A stretch of 14,653 nucleotides of DNA from Phellopilus nigrolimitatus (GCA_021029095.1 JAJOHG010000547.1:1-14653); one strand, 5' to 3'. Shown: positions 1 to 9,100, counted from the stretch's first letter. Made by a program: numbers and translations. The notes: generated from the letters alone by a model not told the origin.

Positions 1-1433
1 AGAATATGGCGTCTATCCAAGATGGTACCTTGCGAGGGTTGGCGGCCGGTTCAAGGAGGATGTCGGTCAGTTTCTCCCAGCTTGTCATTCTTTAATCACT
101 TGCTGATCCGTGCAAAAATGAAAACGGACTTTCCATAGATTGGAGCACGGGCCAGCTATCCAAGCATGAGCAAGAGCTTCGTTCATTGGTCGGTAACCTA
201 CTCTTGCGCATGCAATCGAAAAAGATTTTCAGCAAAATCCCCGAAGAGTTCCACGACATTCCCCTTCATCGCGCCATCCTCATGACGCGCGGGAACGCAA
301 CGAAGATTCCTGTGCCGGGGAGCCCAGAGTATGATGACGTTGCAGAAGACTTGCAGTATTTTTCCTATGATCGTGATATCCGCCGTCTGCCGGAAGAGGT
401 TGATTACGCAAAACACTATATTGAGAGTCTCGCGCAAAAGACCCAAGGCATAAGTCATGGAGCGAAAGACGAAGTCGTTGGCGCCGAGCTGTCCGAGCAG
501 CCTGCCGTATCATCCATGGCTCCTAGTCTACTTCCGGAAGAATCCATAGTTTCAACTGAACTGAAGGATGCCTTGTATATATTACGAGGGAAGGTTGCAT
601 TCCATATGCAACAGCACGAGATGTCTGAAGCGGTGCAATCGATCGTCGACGTGCTCACGCTTGTGAGTTCTTCTCATCCTCAGCTAATATCCAGCTTTCC
701 GTTTAACGTGCGTACAAAACTAGCTGAATAAGGAGTTCACGCGCCTCCAGCCGTGGGCGTCGGAAACGAGTCCGCGTACCGTAATCCATTTACTCGTGTG
801 GGCACGCGAGTCGCTGCGCATCTGCGGCATCCTGCTTCAGCCCTTCATACCATCCAGCGCGAAGAAGAAACTGCTCGATTCTCTGCACATATACCCACCA
901 GCACGTACACTGGCGTTTGCAAAAATTGGTGCGGGCCGCGTACGGACCGCAGCGCCTAAGCGACACTTACTATTTCCACCGTCGAGCATGCGCAACGTCG
1001 AATCCGTCGAAATGGATCATAAATATGATGAGAACTTGCGCAAGCTGCAGAAGGCAGGAGAAAATCGAAAGGCTCAGTGCGTGAGTTTTTCCAAAGTGGT
1101 TCTAGTGCAGTCTAGTACCTAGGTTCCTGCCCGCATACTGTTTGCTGACAATTTCGTGCCTTTTCTATGACCTTTTCTTCCTTCAGCATCGGCATCAGGC
1201 ACGAAAAACGCCTCCGCCCGAAGGTCAATAGTCTCTACGAGCAAATTTTCAATCCATATAAGCCGACATACCGGTCGCGCATGCTGCGGCGCTCCCTACA
1301 ACCAGCTGTGGAGCTTAAGTCGCTCAAACTGCAGAAAAATACCGACTCCCGAATGAAAAGGAAGCAGGAAAGGCGTTATAAGTCACTCCTGTCTTATCTC
1401 GCGCACAGGCGCAAAGAGCGGGGTTTCCATTAG
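1..1433 (+). CDS. Mitochondrial-type methionyl-tRNA synthetase, 3' part (5' end outside window)
   Basis: This enzyme charges tRNA-Met with methionine; the fungal organellar form acts in the mitochondrial matrix. Only the anticodon-binding half is visible. Model: exon 1-65, intron 66-138 (gtcagt..tag), exon 139-662, intron 663-723 (gtgagt..tag), exon from 724. The joined protein shows the class I motif run RWYLARVGGRF then DWS, the GNLLLR motif of the alpha-helical domain, then NKEFTRLQPW and LRICGILLQPFIP, and LFPP near position 980. These are typical of MetRS; the assignment to the mitochondrial type is inference from overall resemblance. The 3' end is uncertain: without a further intron the frame stops at 1120-1122. 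A gtgcgt donor at 1077 joined to an acceptor at 1186 or 1198 opens a frame to 1433 and adds about 80 basic residues. The stronger gtgagt donor at 1081 leads instead to a stop near 1355. Confidence 0.82.
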
Positions 1434-2152
1434 CTTCAGTTTTGGCTATAGGTATTCTGGGACGTTGGTGGTTATATACATGGGGTATTTAGTATTTCGG
1501 ATTTTAATAAAACACACTTATGTAGTTCGACTATTCGACCATCTTTGTTTAGCAATAATATTGATCAACTTACGCTTACGAATCTTCACAGTAAATGTAA
1601 GAATACTTGCGGTCCCTAAAAATGCACGTCCGGAATGTTCGCTCAAGGCGCCATTACATGACGATGAGCAGATGATTACTAGACAATATATATGATGATT
1701 TACCATGAAACCATGTATTAAAATAATATTTGCCTGGCAAGACGCAGTCTCGGCCTGCATTGTAATATGCAGAGCATATAAAGGATCTTTTCCGTACTTC
1801 TTGACGAGTGTATCCTTCTAGCCACCAACTGTAATGCCCAATCCCAAGCTGGATGATCACGACCAGTTCACGCGACAGCACACGATGGCAGGCGAAGGGG
1901 AATGAAGAAGTACTTGCGTGGGACGCGCTTGTTTCTGAGTTTCTGTCCGGCGATACTGTACTTCGAGCGCTGTGGCCAGCAACTTATGTACGACAAAAGC
2001 GGCGCAAGTACTATGGCCTAGGCAATTATTCGAAATATATGGCTATTTGAGATTACATGCTGCCACCTGTCGAACTCGTGAGCGTGGTTCGCGCACAGTT
2101 GCATATGCTCAAGTAATTTAAAATGTGAAATTCGAGTTCTTTGATTCTCTGG
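1434..2152. other. AT-rich intergenic stretch, no supportable gene
   Basis: About 720 bases between the synthetase and the first BTB gene. Open frames here (for example 1853-2050 on the plus strand and 1654-1881 on the minus strand) are short, lack family motifs and have no convincing splice partners. The first part (1480-1760) is AT-rich and looks like 3' flank and intergenic DNA. Confidence 0.5.
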
Positions 2153-2169
2153 CATGCGTGAAACGCATG
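2153..2169. repeat. Perfect 7-bp inverted repeat upstream of the BTB gene
   Basis: CATGCGT, a three-base spacer GAA, then ACGCATG, forming a perfect dyad. It lies 17 bases upstream of the TATA-like box at 2187 and about 88 bases upstream of the BTB start codon. The position suits an operator for a dimeric DNA-binding protein, but this is inference from position and symmetry only. Confidence 0.45.
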
Positions 2170-2186
2170 GGAGATAGCAAATGGAG

Positions 2187-2194
2187 TATATAAT
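2187..2194 (+). promoter_or_regulatory. TATA-like box for the first BTB gene
   Basis: TATATAAT begins 70 bases before the ATG at 2257. The second BTB copy has a TATATAAA box 66 bases before its ATG, so the promoter geometry appears to be shared by the two duplicates. Confidence 0.5.
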
Positions 2195-2256
2195 TAGTCC
2201 ATGTTCCTCCTGTAGTTTTGCCTCCATAATAACTCCTTTACCTTCACACGTACGAT

Positions 2257-3117
2257 ATGAGCAGGGACGAGGAGTTTTTCTTCTCTCTTATTACATTCGA
2301 AGTACGCACCCAAGTTTGAAAGCGCAATATGGTTTATTGACACACCACCGTATCATAATTTTAAGGTCGAGGGACACTTGTTCAGGGTTACACGGAAACC
2401 CTTCGAAGACGAGTCCCATGTCTTTCGGGATATGTTTAGCCTTCCTTCCAGAGGAGAGGCTTCTGAAGGCTCAGCCGAGGCACTCCCTCTGCGTCTGGAG
2501 GGCATCAAAAGTGAGGACTTTCGGACATTCTTGAAGATAATATACACTCCGTAAGCACGAACTTGAAATATGCTAGATTGTAAATCTTCATTAATCGATC
2601 GAAACACGATAGCTATTATCGCCAGAAAGCTTCGTTGACAGTGGAACAGTGGGTTGCGGTCCTAAATCTCGCACACATGTGGGACTTCGGGGAGATCCAG
2701 CAGCTGGCTATCAGAGAACTGGAAGCTGTAAACATTGATGTGGTCCTGAAGATCGAACTTGCTCGCAAGCACTCGATCGAGCCCTGGCTTCGGCCCGCCC
2801 TCAGGGCAATAAGAGACCGCAAAGAGGCCCTAACGGACGTGGAAGTCTGTCGACTTGGATGGAAGCTCGCCTCGCAGATATTCCGCGTTCGCGAGACAAA
2901 GTATCAGAGATACGTCGAGCACTTGGAGCAGCTGTTCCCGAAGAAAGAGAAGTATGCATGCATGGACTGCGGCAGAGTGGAGCAGAAGCCACAAAGGATG
3001 TGTCCCGGGTGCGGTATTTATAAGCCGACTAGGACAGTTGTTGAAAGGTCTGTAAGCTCAGATTACGCAGATCGTGCTGCTGAGCTAGACATCGATAATT
3101 TGATAGAGCTTTTGTAG
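2257..3117 (+). CDS. BTB/POZ domain protein with C-terminal zinc-ribbon-like motif
   Basis: Model: exon 2257-2301, intron 2302-2365 (gtacgc..aag), exon 2366-2550, intron 2551-2612 (gtaagc..tag), exon 2613-3117. The product is 244 residues. The start is the first ATG after an in-frame stop at 2230. The BTB fold covers about residues 5-110: FFFSLITFE joins VEGHLFRVTRKPFE, then SHVFRDMFSLP, LKIIYTP, and TVEQWVAVLNLAHMWDF, all typical of the large Agaricomycete BTB family. A helical back half (LELARKH-like and RDRKEALTDVE segments) follows. The tail has Cys193, Cys196, Cys207 and Cys210 in a CX2C-X10-CX2C pattern, which could bind zinc. BTB domains mediate dimerisation and recruit partners such as cullin-3 or repressors; the partner here is unknown. 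The direction, promoter and intron positions match the damaged copy downstream, so a tandem duplication is likely. Confidence 0.85.
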
Positions 3118-3537
3118 TGCCAAAGATCTGGAAAGGAGTATTTCGTGCATATGCTGCTCGGAATTTCTCAGGACGAATTGAATTGTTTCGCAAGGGGAGA
3201 TATGAGCTTAGACCGATTTTCTATTGCCACGATCCGAATGATTTGAAGTCTCCTCTCTTCATAATAGGTATATAATCACTAGTATGTGTGATTTCGTTAG
3301 CACTAATATTGTCGAGAGTTGATTGTGCATCGCAAGTCGGTGCTAGGTGGTTCTCGACCAACTATGAATCGAAAGGGTGGTTATGCGGGTGTAGGCGCAA
3401 ATTGAACTATGAGGAGAAGAGAATATATGTGTACATTGGCTTCGCACCTTCTGGTGTCTTCAGAGTCTGGAATTCAACTAGACATTGAGAAACGAAGTGA
3501 AAGCCGGTGTTTGCACCGCAATCTTCTGCTCAGTCCA
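3118..3537. other. Intergenic spacer between the two BTB copies
   Basis: About 420 bases with no convincing coding region. The frame open from 3288 to 3488 and the upstream part of the frame beginning at 3409 lack family motifs and precede the TATA-like box at 3538, so they are treated as non-coding. Confidence 0.5.
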
Positions 3538-3545
3538 TATATAAA
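3538..3545 (+). promoter_or_regulatory. TATA-like box for the second BTB copy
   Basis: TATATAAA followed by further A residues, 66 bases before the ATG at 3604. It supports 3604, rather than the upstream in-frame ATG at 3409, as the original start codon. Confidence 0.5.
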
Positions 3546-3603
3546 AAATGGCCACGGCCGCTGTGCCCTGGCTCGTGTCCCCGCTAACGACAAAATAGTT
3601 CGG

Positions 3604-4417
3604 ATGGACGCCACGCAAGCTGATATGAAGACAACCAGACACTCGAGTCTCTCATCCGCAGAAGAAGCCATTATCAAAGACGAGCCGTACTATTTTGATC
3701 TTGTCACTTTCATAAGTGCGATCGAGGCTGTGACTTTTAAGTCAGATCTTGTCTTTAAAAAGAGTTCACTAGCACTTCAAAGTCTCCAGGTGGGAAACTG
3801 CTTGTTCAGAGCACCAAAGAAGAAATTTGTGGAACAATCGCATATTTTCCGAGACATGTTTAGCTTGCCGTCCACGGGGACTCCTGAACAAGAGGGCGGA
3901 AATGACGAGAGCTCCATCCAATTACTCGGTGCGGAACGAAGAGCATTTAAGCTGCTCTTGATTGTGCTTTACCCTCTGTCGTAGGTTTTTTTTAGTTGCC
4001 ATTGCAATCGCATATCTTGATAACATCGAGTAGAGCCGGCGACATGGTTCAGAAGCATTTCACACGCAAGGATTGAACCTCGCACGCATGTGGGGATTCG
4101 ACGCAGTACACAAGCTCGCCATCGCCAGGCTGCGCTCGGCGCGGTTTTGGAGTAACATGACAGCCGTCGAGAAAGTCGACATGGCGCACAAGCACGACAT
4201 CAAGGGGTGGCTATTAGACGCGTACGAAGAGCTTGTCGAAAGGGAGGCGACGGTGACAGTAGAAGAAGCGCAGAACTTTGGCTTTGAGTTTACTGTGAAG
4301 TCAACGCACGCTCGCGAGAAGAGGATTGCGCTGCAGCTAGAGGACGATGTCGTGAAAGCCGGAGACGATCCACTATTGCGCAATGTCGCTCAGAGATATC
4401 ATTTCCCAGATATTTAA
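3604..4417 (+). pseudogene. Second BTB/POZ copy, probably decaying (splice donor lost, frameshifted)
   Basis: This is a paralogue of the BTB gene just upstream. The first exon encodes DEPYYFDLVTF, aligning with DEEFFFSLITF. The second encodes NCLFRAPKKKF, then SHIFRDMFSLP and VLYPLS. The third encodes LNLARMWGF and a helical tail to 4417. Two defects are visible. The first intron should start after the codon ending at 3711, but the donor there reads ATAAGT instead of GTAAGT; the 78-base segment 3712-3789 has no stop and keeps frame, so retention would insert 26 residues into the BTB fold. After intron 3981-4033 (gtaggt..tag) the frame runs HFTRKD and hits TGA at 4073, while the conserved continuation lies in another frame from about 4073. 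Against copy one, about 13 bases covering the WVAV segment are missing. No nearby acceptor restores the frame. The zinc-ribbon tail is also absent. A shorter translated N-terminal product cannot be excluded. Confidence 0.75.
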
Positions 4418-4860
4418 TCTCTGACTAACCTCGGGCCAAGCATGTTACAGTATACAATTGATATACGTACAATATTTGCTTATAGAGCGTGACACGATCT
4501 GCAGGGCGGAAGATAGCCTATAGCAATTTTTAGAACTACTTGTGGCCATCTACCGAAATCGTCAACGCACAGTTACTTTGGCATGAGCGGCAGGTGAAGA
4601 CTTCTGCACTAGTGTATTCATCTGCGCTCTGCAAGGAGCGTAGACTATACGTCCCGTTGAGAAAGTTTACTTTCGAAGTAAAATTGGACGAGCGATTAGT
4701 TACGCATTGACAGTGTTTGGCTTGACAGCAAATGAAGTTCCAGTGTATGTTGCGGGGCTATGGACTTGGAGACTGTGCAATGATTTCGTAATACATGCCG
4801 AAAGGAGCCGTGTTGCACGCGTCGACACAAAACACAATTCAGTTTCTGCCGACCGCAAGC
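4418..4860. other. Intergenic region upstream of GET1
   Basis: About 440 bases. It should hold the 3' flank of the BTB copy and the GET1 promoter. Open frames crossing it (for example 4707-4940) overlap the first GET1 exon in another frame and have no recognisable motifs. I see no clear TATA box. Confidence 0.5.
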
Positions 4861-5712
4861 ATGACGCTCGCACTTTCAATATTTCTTCTCGTCTTCGTCG
4901 CAGAGCTGATTCGATGGATAGGCAAGTCGGTTCTACTTGAATTGGTGAGACTTTTTTAGATTTGTTTTCCGTAAATATGAAAATCCGATTGACACGCTTC
5001 AAACGCTCGTTCCCTCAGGCTTACGCGGTGTATCTGCGCATATTCTACTCGTCCGAAGTCGCGCAGCAGCGAACTCTCAAGAGCGATATTCTCACCGCAA
5101 AATCGGAGCTCCTACAAACGAGTTCACAGGACCAATTCGCCAAGTGGGCAAAACTGCGGAGGAGGGTTGACAAGGGTCTTGCGGACCTGGAGAAACTCAG
5201 TGCGTTAATGATCACATTTCGTCTACGACGTCTCAGCTGATAGTACCTGGTTCACGTCGATCAAGATGGAGAGATCGGTTCCGCACGGAGTGCCTTCTCG
5301 CTCAAATTCAACTCGTTCATTTGGATATTGACGACCGGAGCACAGTTTGTGCTAGGATGGTGGTATCGCAAATCTGCTGTGTTCTACCTCCCGCCGGGCT
5401 GGTTTGGCCCCGTGACGTGGGTTTTGTCCTTCCCATTTGCTCCCGCAGGTGGGATTTCAAATCCACACAGTTGGTTTTTCCGATGATGCTAACCGAATTT
5501 CACATGTAGGCTCTGTGAGTTGCGGAGCATGGCAGATGGCATGCAGAAGAGTCATCAAGGTCGGAGAACGGGTGGTGAAGGATTTGACCAGTACGTTCTG
5601 TCCCGAAAATCGCATCCCTAGATAGTCCGAATGATTTTGCTGAATTTTCCTCAAAGGCTCCCCGTCGACGGAAGAAGAGAAGGAGGCTTCCGCAAAGGCG
5701 AAAATGCAGTGA
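4861..5712 (+). CDS. GET1: GET1, ER membrane receptor subunit for tail-anchored protein insertion
   Basis: Get1 (WRB/CHD5 family) pairs with Get2 in the ER membrane, receives tail-anchored proteins from the Get3 ATPase and helps insert them. Model: exons 4861-4944, 5019-5199, 5266-5448, 5510-5590 and 5657-5712. Introns are 74, 66, 61 and 66 bases, with donors gtgaga, gtgcgt, gtggga and gtacgt. The product is 194 residues, close to the fungal family length. Residues 2-22 ([19 protein letters not shown]) form the first membrane helix. Residues 40-88 are the charged cytosolic coiled coil that binds Get3, with the hallmark stretch [19 protein letters not shown] second helix lies near 105-123 ([17 protein letters not shown]). 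A third lies near 137-160, beginning [10 protein letters not shown] short acidic/basic tail ends the protein. All exon joins keep frame, which supports the model strongly. It is transcribed in the same direction as malate synthase downstream. Confidence 0.93.
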
Positions 5713-6068
5713 ATACTGTAAAACATATTTGTAAAGACTCCGTTTCTAGACTCTTATACTTTTCAAGCGCTAGAAGGAAAATGTCGGAGCTGCTCCAACT
5801 AAGACGAAAAGGAATCCCGTCTGCTTCGGAGTGGCCAGCCTGGCGTTGGTCCGTCCGTCTACGTTGCAAATTCGATGCTGAGGACGGCGTTCGCCCAAAA
5901 TATCGCATCAGACAGAAGATGATAGGGCGGTGGCACATGGTAAGCTCGCTCTGCAACTGGCTGGATAGACAAAAGGCGGAAAAAGAGACGGCGATTCTCA
6001 AATCCGACGAGCTTGAATTCATAAGTAGCGACGGAGCGGAAGACCGAAGCGTCGGCGAGTTCCGAAAG
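5713..6068. other. Intergenic region between GET1 and malate synthase
   Basis: About 356 bases with long but motif-free open frames on both strands (5631-6071 plus; 5651-6022 and 5859-6074 minus). These overlap each other and the last GET1 exon and resemble no family I know, so I treat the segment as the GET1 3' flank and distal malate synthase promoter. Confidence 0.5.
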
Positions 6069-6098
6069 TGACATACGTCACCCCGCCGTCACATGTGA
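6069..6098 (+). promoter_or_regulatory. Candidate regulatory cluster upstream of malate synthase
   Basis: Three motifs lie in 30 bases, 42-71 bases upstream of the TATA box. TGACATACGTCA (6069-6080) has TGAC/GTCA inverted ends and contains a CRE-like half site. CCCCGC (6081-6086) matches the reverse complement of the CreA/Mig1 consensus SYGGRG. TCACATGTGA (6089-6098) is a perfect 10-base palindrome with an E-box core. Glyoxylate-cycle genes are commonly glucose-repressed in fungi, so a CreA-type site is plausible. The motifs are short and could occur by chance. Confidence 0.4.
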
Positions 6099-6139
6099 TT
6101 CACGGAGTGCCGTGTCCACTGCGTCGTCCCCGACCGTCT

Positions 6140-6147
6140 TATATAAA
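6140..6147 (+). promoter_or_regulatory. TATA box of malate synthase
   Basis: TATATAAA, 107 bases before the ATG at 6247. A pyrimidine- and CA-rich leader follows (about 6170-6246), as is common in strongly expressed fungal genes. Confidence 0.65.
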
Positions 6148-6246
6148 GCGCGCTTAAGCCGATACCCAATCCCCAACTCTCACCAGTGCCACCATCATCT
6201 TCCCAACAAAAATTACACTTACTCTCTCAAGAAACATTATCTCATA

Positions 6247-8098
6247 ATGGTTTCCGGCGTACAAATCCTTGGTCGCCAAAACCAAGCCACCGCTGAGATC
6301 CTCACCGACGGCGCTCTCAGCTTCATCGCAGCGCTGCATAAGTCTTTCGAGTCTACACGTCAGGACATCCTTATCGCGCGTGAGACTGCCCAACAGCGCC
6401 TCGACTCGGGTACCCCGCTCGACTTCCCGTCTGAGACGGCGCATATCCGCGCAGACCCGACATGGGAGTGCGCGCCACCCGGGCCTGGTCTCGAGGACCG
6501 ACGTGTAGAGATCACGGGTCCCCCGGAGCGCAAGATGGTCATTAACGCGCTCAACAGTGGCACGAAGACATTCATGGCCGATTTCGAAGGTGAGTAATTG
6601 CTAATCATAGACTTCCCTTTTCTGGTAACCATGTCTAACTTCCACTTTTTCGATGACGCAAGACTCGAACTCTCCTACATTTGCGAACTTAATCAACGGT
6701 CAAGTTAATCTACGCGACGCCATTCGGAGGCAGATTGATTTCGAGACGAATGGGAAGCAGTACAAGCTAAAGGAGGACCCTGCTGTGTTAATCGTGCGGT
6801 GAGTATTGGATACCTGAGTGATTCATTTTGATTTCTAATTAAGATACGTGCATAGCCCGCGTGGGTGGCATTTGAACGAAGCTCGTGTTACTGTCGACAA
6901 CAAGCCTGTCTCTGCGGCTCTTTTCGACTTTGCCCTTTATTTCTATCACAATGCGAAGGAGCTCGTTAAGCGCGGTTCGGGTCCATATTATTACCTCCCG
7001 AAGATGGAGCACTATCTCGAGGCCCGGCTCTGGAACGACGTCTTCGTCTTCTCGCAATCGTACATCGGCATGCCACTCAACACCATACGTGCGACCGTGC
7101 TTATCGAGACGCTTCCTGCTGCGTTCCAGATGGAAGAGATCCTTTTCGAATTGAGAAACCATTCAGCTGGATTGAACTGTGGTCGCTGGGTGAGTTATTT
7201 CGGCTTTCATGCGGTCGTTTGTATCTAATAATTCTTGTAGGACTACATTTTCTCCTTCATCAAGAAACGCAGGACCGATCGTAGCGCTGTCCTCCCTGAT
7301 CGCAAGGACGTTACAATGGAAGTCGGTTTCATGGACTCGTATGTTCGACTCTTGATCAAGACATGCCACAAGTAAGTGAATTATACCTATTTCGCTGTCA
7401 TGATTCTGATGTTTTTCCAAAGGCGCAGGGTAGCTGCGATGGGTGGCATGTCTGCACAGATCCCCATCAAGGGTGATGTGGAGGCAAATGAGATTGCGAT
7501 GAACAAGGTCAAGGCAGACAAGCTCCGTGAAGTGATTTACGGTCACGACGGCACGTGGATCGCGCATCCTTTGATTAACGAGATCGCGCTGAAAGTTTTC
7601 AACGAGAACATGCCTGGACCGAACCAGTACCATATTCGCCGGGAGGAGTTCCGAGTCTCGGCTGCCGACTTGCTCAATACGAAGGTGAAGGGTGCGATCA
7701 CCGCGGAGGGTGTTAAGTCAAACGTTAGCGCTGCCCTCGCGTACTGTTCAGGGTGGATCAGCGGGAACGGTTGCATCCCGCTCAACTACCTCATGGAGGA
7801 CGCGGCGACCGCAGAGATTGCGCGCGTGCAGCTCTGGCAATGGTGCCACTACAGCTCGGCGCTCGACACGGGCGAGCCGGTTACTCCTGCGCTTGTCGAC
7901 AAGTTCGTTGCAGAAGTCGCACCGACGATTGCAAAGATTGTGCCCGGCGTAAAGGACGAGCACATCCGCGTCACAAGCGAGTATCTCAAGGAACAGGTTC
8001 GCAAGCAATGGCCGAGCGAGTTCCTGACGAGCGACTTGATGTACTACCTCGAGGCGGCAGACGGTGTGGAGTCAACGTGGCAGCGTGCGCAGCTGTAA
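6247..8098 (+). CDS. Malate synthase (glyoxylate cycle)
   Basis: Malate synthase condenses glyoxylate with acetyl-CoA to give malate and CoA, allowing growth on acetate, ethanol or fatty acids together with isocitrate lyase. Exons: 6247-6589, 6663-6798, 6844-7189, 7241-7371 and 7423-8098. Introns are 73, 45, 51 and 51 bases. The product is 543 residues, the usual length for the A-type enzyme. Motifs in order: FMADFEDSNSPT across the first junction (about 110-120), SPRGWHLNE (about 164-172, including the family's catalytic Arg), [12 protein letters not shown] (about 273-284), [11 protein letters not shown] (325-335), GTWIAHP (362-368) and [10 protein letters not shown] with Asp445 where the family has its catalytic base. 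The C-terminus is AQL, similar to but not a canonical PTS1 peroxisomal signal (SKL type). A TATA box and candidate repression site lie upstream. It converges on the Ohr gene, 168 bases away. Confidence 0.96.
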
Positions 8099-8266
8099 AC
8101 TTTTCATTTTGAAATGCGCAGAACGGAAAGTCTGGGACAGTCTCAAAACGAAGTAATTGTACTATAGCAAGTCTGTATCATCGCCACTTTTTATAATTGC
8201 ATCCGACGTACACGAAGAAAAGACCGTTTTCATACATACAGTCCTACTTAGACATTGCGTGATATA

Positions 8267-9100
8267 TTATGCCTTTGACACCGTCACCTGAGCGCCGTGG
8301 GCCAAGGCCCGGCTATACGGGCAGAACTGCGAAAACGCGAGCATTAGCATGCATGTCTACAAGCACTCAAACACCGACTTGCCTCGTGCGCGGCCTGGAT
8401 GAGTTCGTCGTCCTCGACGCCCTCGACCTTGATGTCCACGTTGATGCCGAAGCCCTCGAGCCCTTTCGGTGGGCCGAGGTGCACGGCGGTGTGTATCTTC
8501 GCGTGCGCGGCCGCCTCCTTCTTCCCGGCCTTCGACGCGACAAGCTGCAGCGCGCCGAGGAAGCATGCTAGAGAAGGCGAGAAAAAAATAAAACACATAT
8601 GTCAGTTATTTGAGGAGTCTACGCAGACGACCTTGGCGATTTTGAAAGCTGGCGAAAAGAAAGGAGGGGGCGGGGCGGAGGGGTTGAAATTATAACAAGT
8701 ACAAGGGCGCAAAGAGCTATAGTAGAAGAAAAGCACACGTACATGCGTATCCCATCGCGAATAGCTGCTCGGGGTTCTGTCCGTCGCCCTTCCCGCCGAG
8801 CGTCTTCGGCGTCGACAGCTTCAGGGCGAGCGGCGCCTGCGCGTCGCCGAGCGACTTGACGGACCCGTTGCGCCCCTGGCCCTCCGCTCTGGCCTCCGCC
8901 GTGTACTGTGCATGCACCACAGCAGGAAACGAAAGCATCATAAGCAAGCTGCAAAGTTGAGCTCAGGGAACCCGGGAACGTGCCTTCTTGTCGGCGAGGA
9001 CGAGGATCGAGCGCCGCTGGACGTGGTTGGAGGCGAGGCGCGCCGCTGCTGCCGATGCTGACGAGCGGGGGAGGCTTTGTTTGAGAGCAGCTCTGAGCAT
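8267..9100 (-). CDS. Organic hydroperoxide resistance protein (Ohr/OsmC family), probably mitochondrial
   Basis: Ohr proteins reduce organic and lipid hydroperoxides using two cysteines, usually recharged through lipoylated proteins. Model on the minus strand: exons 9100-8984, 8905-8743, 8567-8383 and 8326-8267, giving 174 residues with every junction in frame. The N-terminus (MLRAALKQSLPR then an Ala-rich stretch) is Arg-rich and lacks acidic residues, like a mitochondrial presequence. The core shows YTAEARAEGQGRNG (Arg51), LGGKGDGQNPEQLFAMGYA (Glu85), ASCF with peroxidatic Cys95, and FCPYSRA with resolving Cys157; both family cysteines are present, in different exons. Introns 1 and 3 have GC rather than GT donors (gcacgt and gcaagt), and no GT donor nearby gives the right frame. 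Intron 2 is 175 bases, unusually long here. An in-frame ATG 75 bases upstream (9175) would add 25 residues and hide the presequence, so 9100 is preferred. Confidence 0.92.
8327..8382 (-). other. GC-AG intron 3 of the Ohr gene
   Basis: On the minus strand the exon ends CACGAG, followed by GCAAGT, the consensus GC donor, and the intron closes at a CAG acceptor. The 56-base removal joins AAHE to FCPYSRA in phase 0, exactly as the family requires. The GT donors just downstream give the wrong phase. Confidence 0.8.
8906..8983 (-). other. GC-AG intron 1 of the Ohr gene
   Basis: The exon ends GACAAGAAG and the intron begins GCACGT, closing 78 bases later at ACAG. This joins LADKK to YTAEARAEG in phase 0. 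The nearest GT (in gcacgttcc) would be phase 1 and has no matching acceptor. Confidence 0.7.

Noticed and set aside
3409..3603. Upstream in-frame extension of the second BTB copy from an ATG at 3409
   Set aside because: It lies mostly upstream of the TATA-like box at 3538, has no homology to the neighbouring copy, and the ATG at 3604 matches the promoter spacing of copy one.
3712..3789. An AT-AC type (minor spliceosome) intron in the second BTB copy
   Set aside because: The donor ATAAGT does not match the minor-class ATATCC consensus and the 3' end is CAG, so a mutated GT donor explains it better.
5200..5236. A 37-base intron in GET1 ending at the CAG 5234-5236
   Set aside because: It leads to a frame that stops; the AAG acceptor ending at 5265 gives the conserved continuation into the second membrane helix.
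5631..6074. Overlapping open frames of 70-146 codons on both strands between GET1 and malate synthase
   Set aside because: They overlap each other and the last GET1 exon, show no family motif, and run into the malate synthase promoter region.
8269..8695. Plus-strand open frames over the Ohr gene
   Set aside because: They are antisense shadows: the minus strand gives a complete Ohr protein with both cysteines and in-phase introns.
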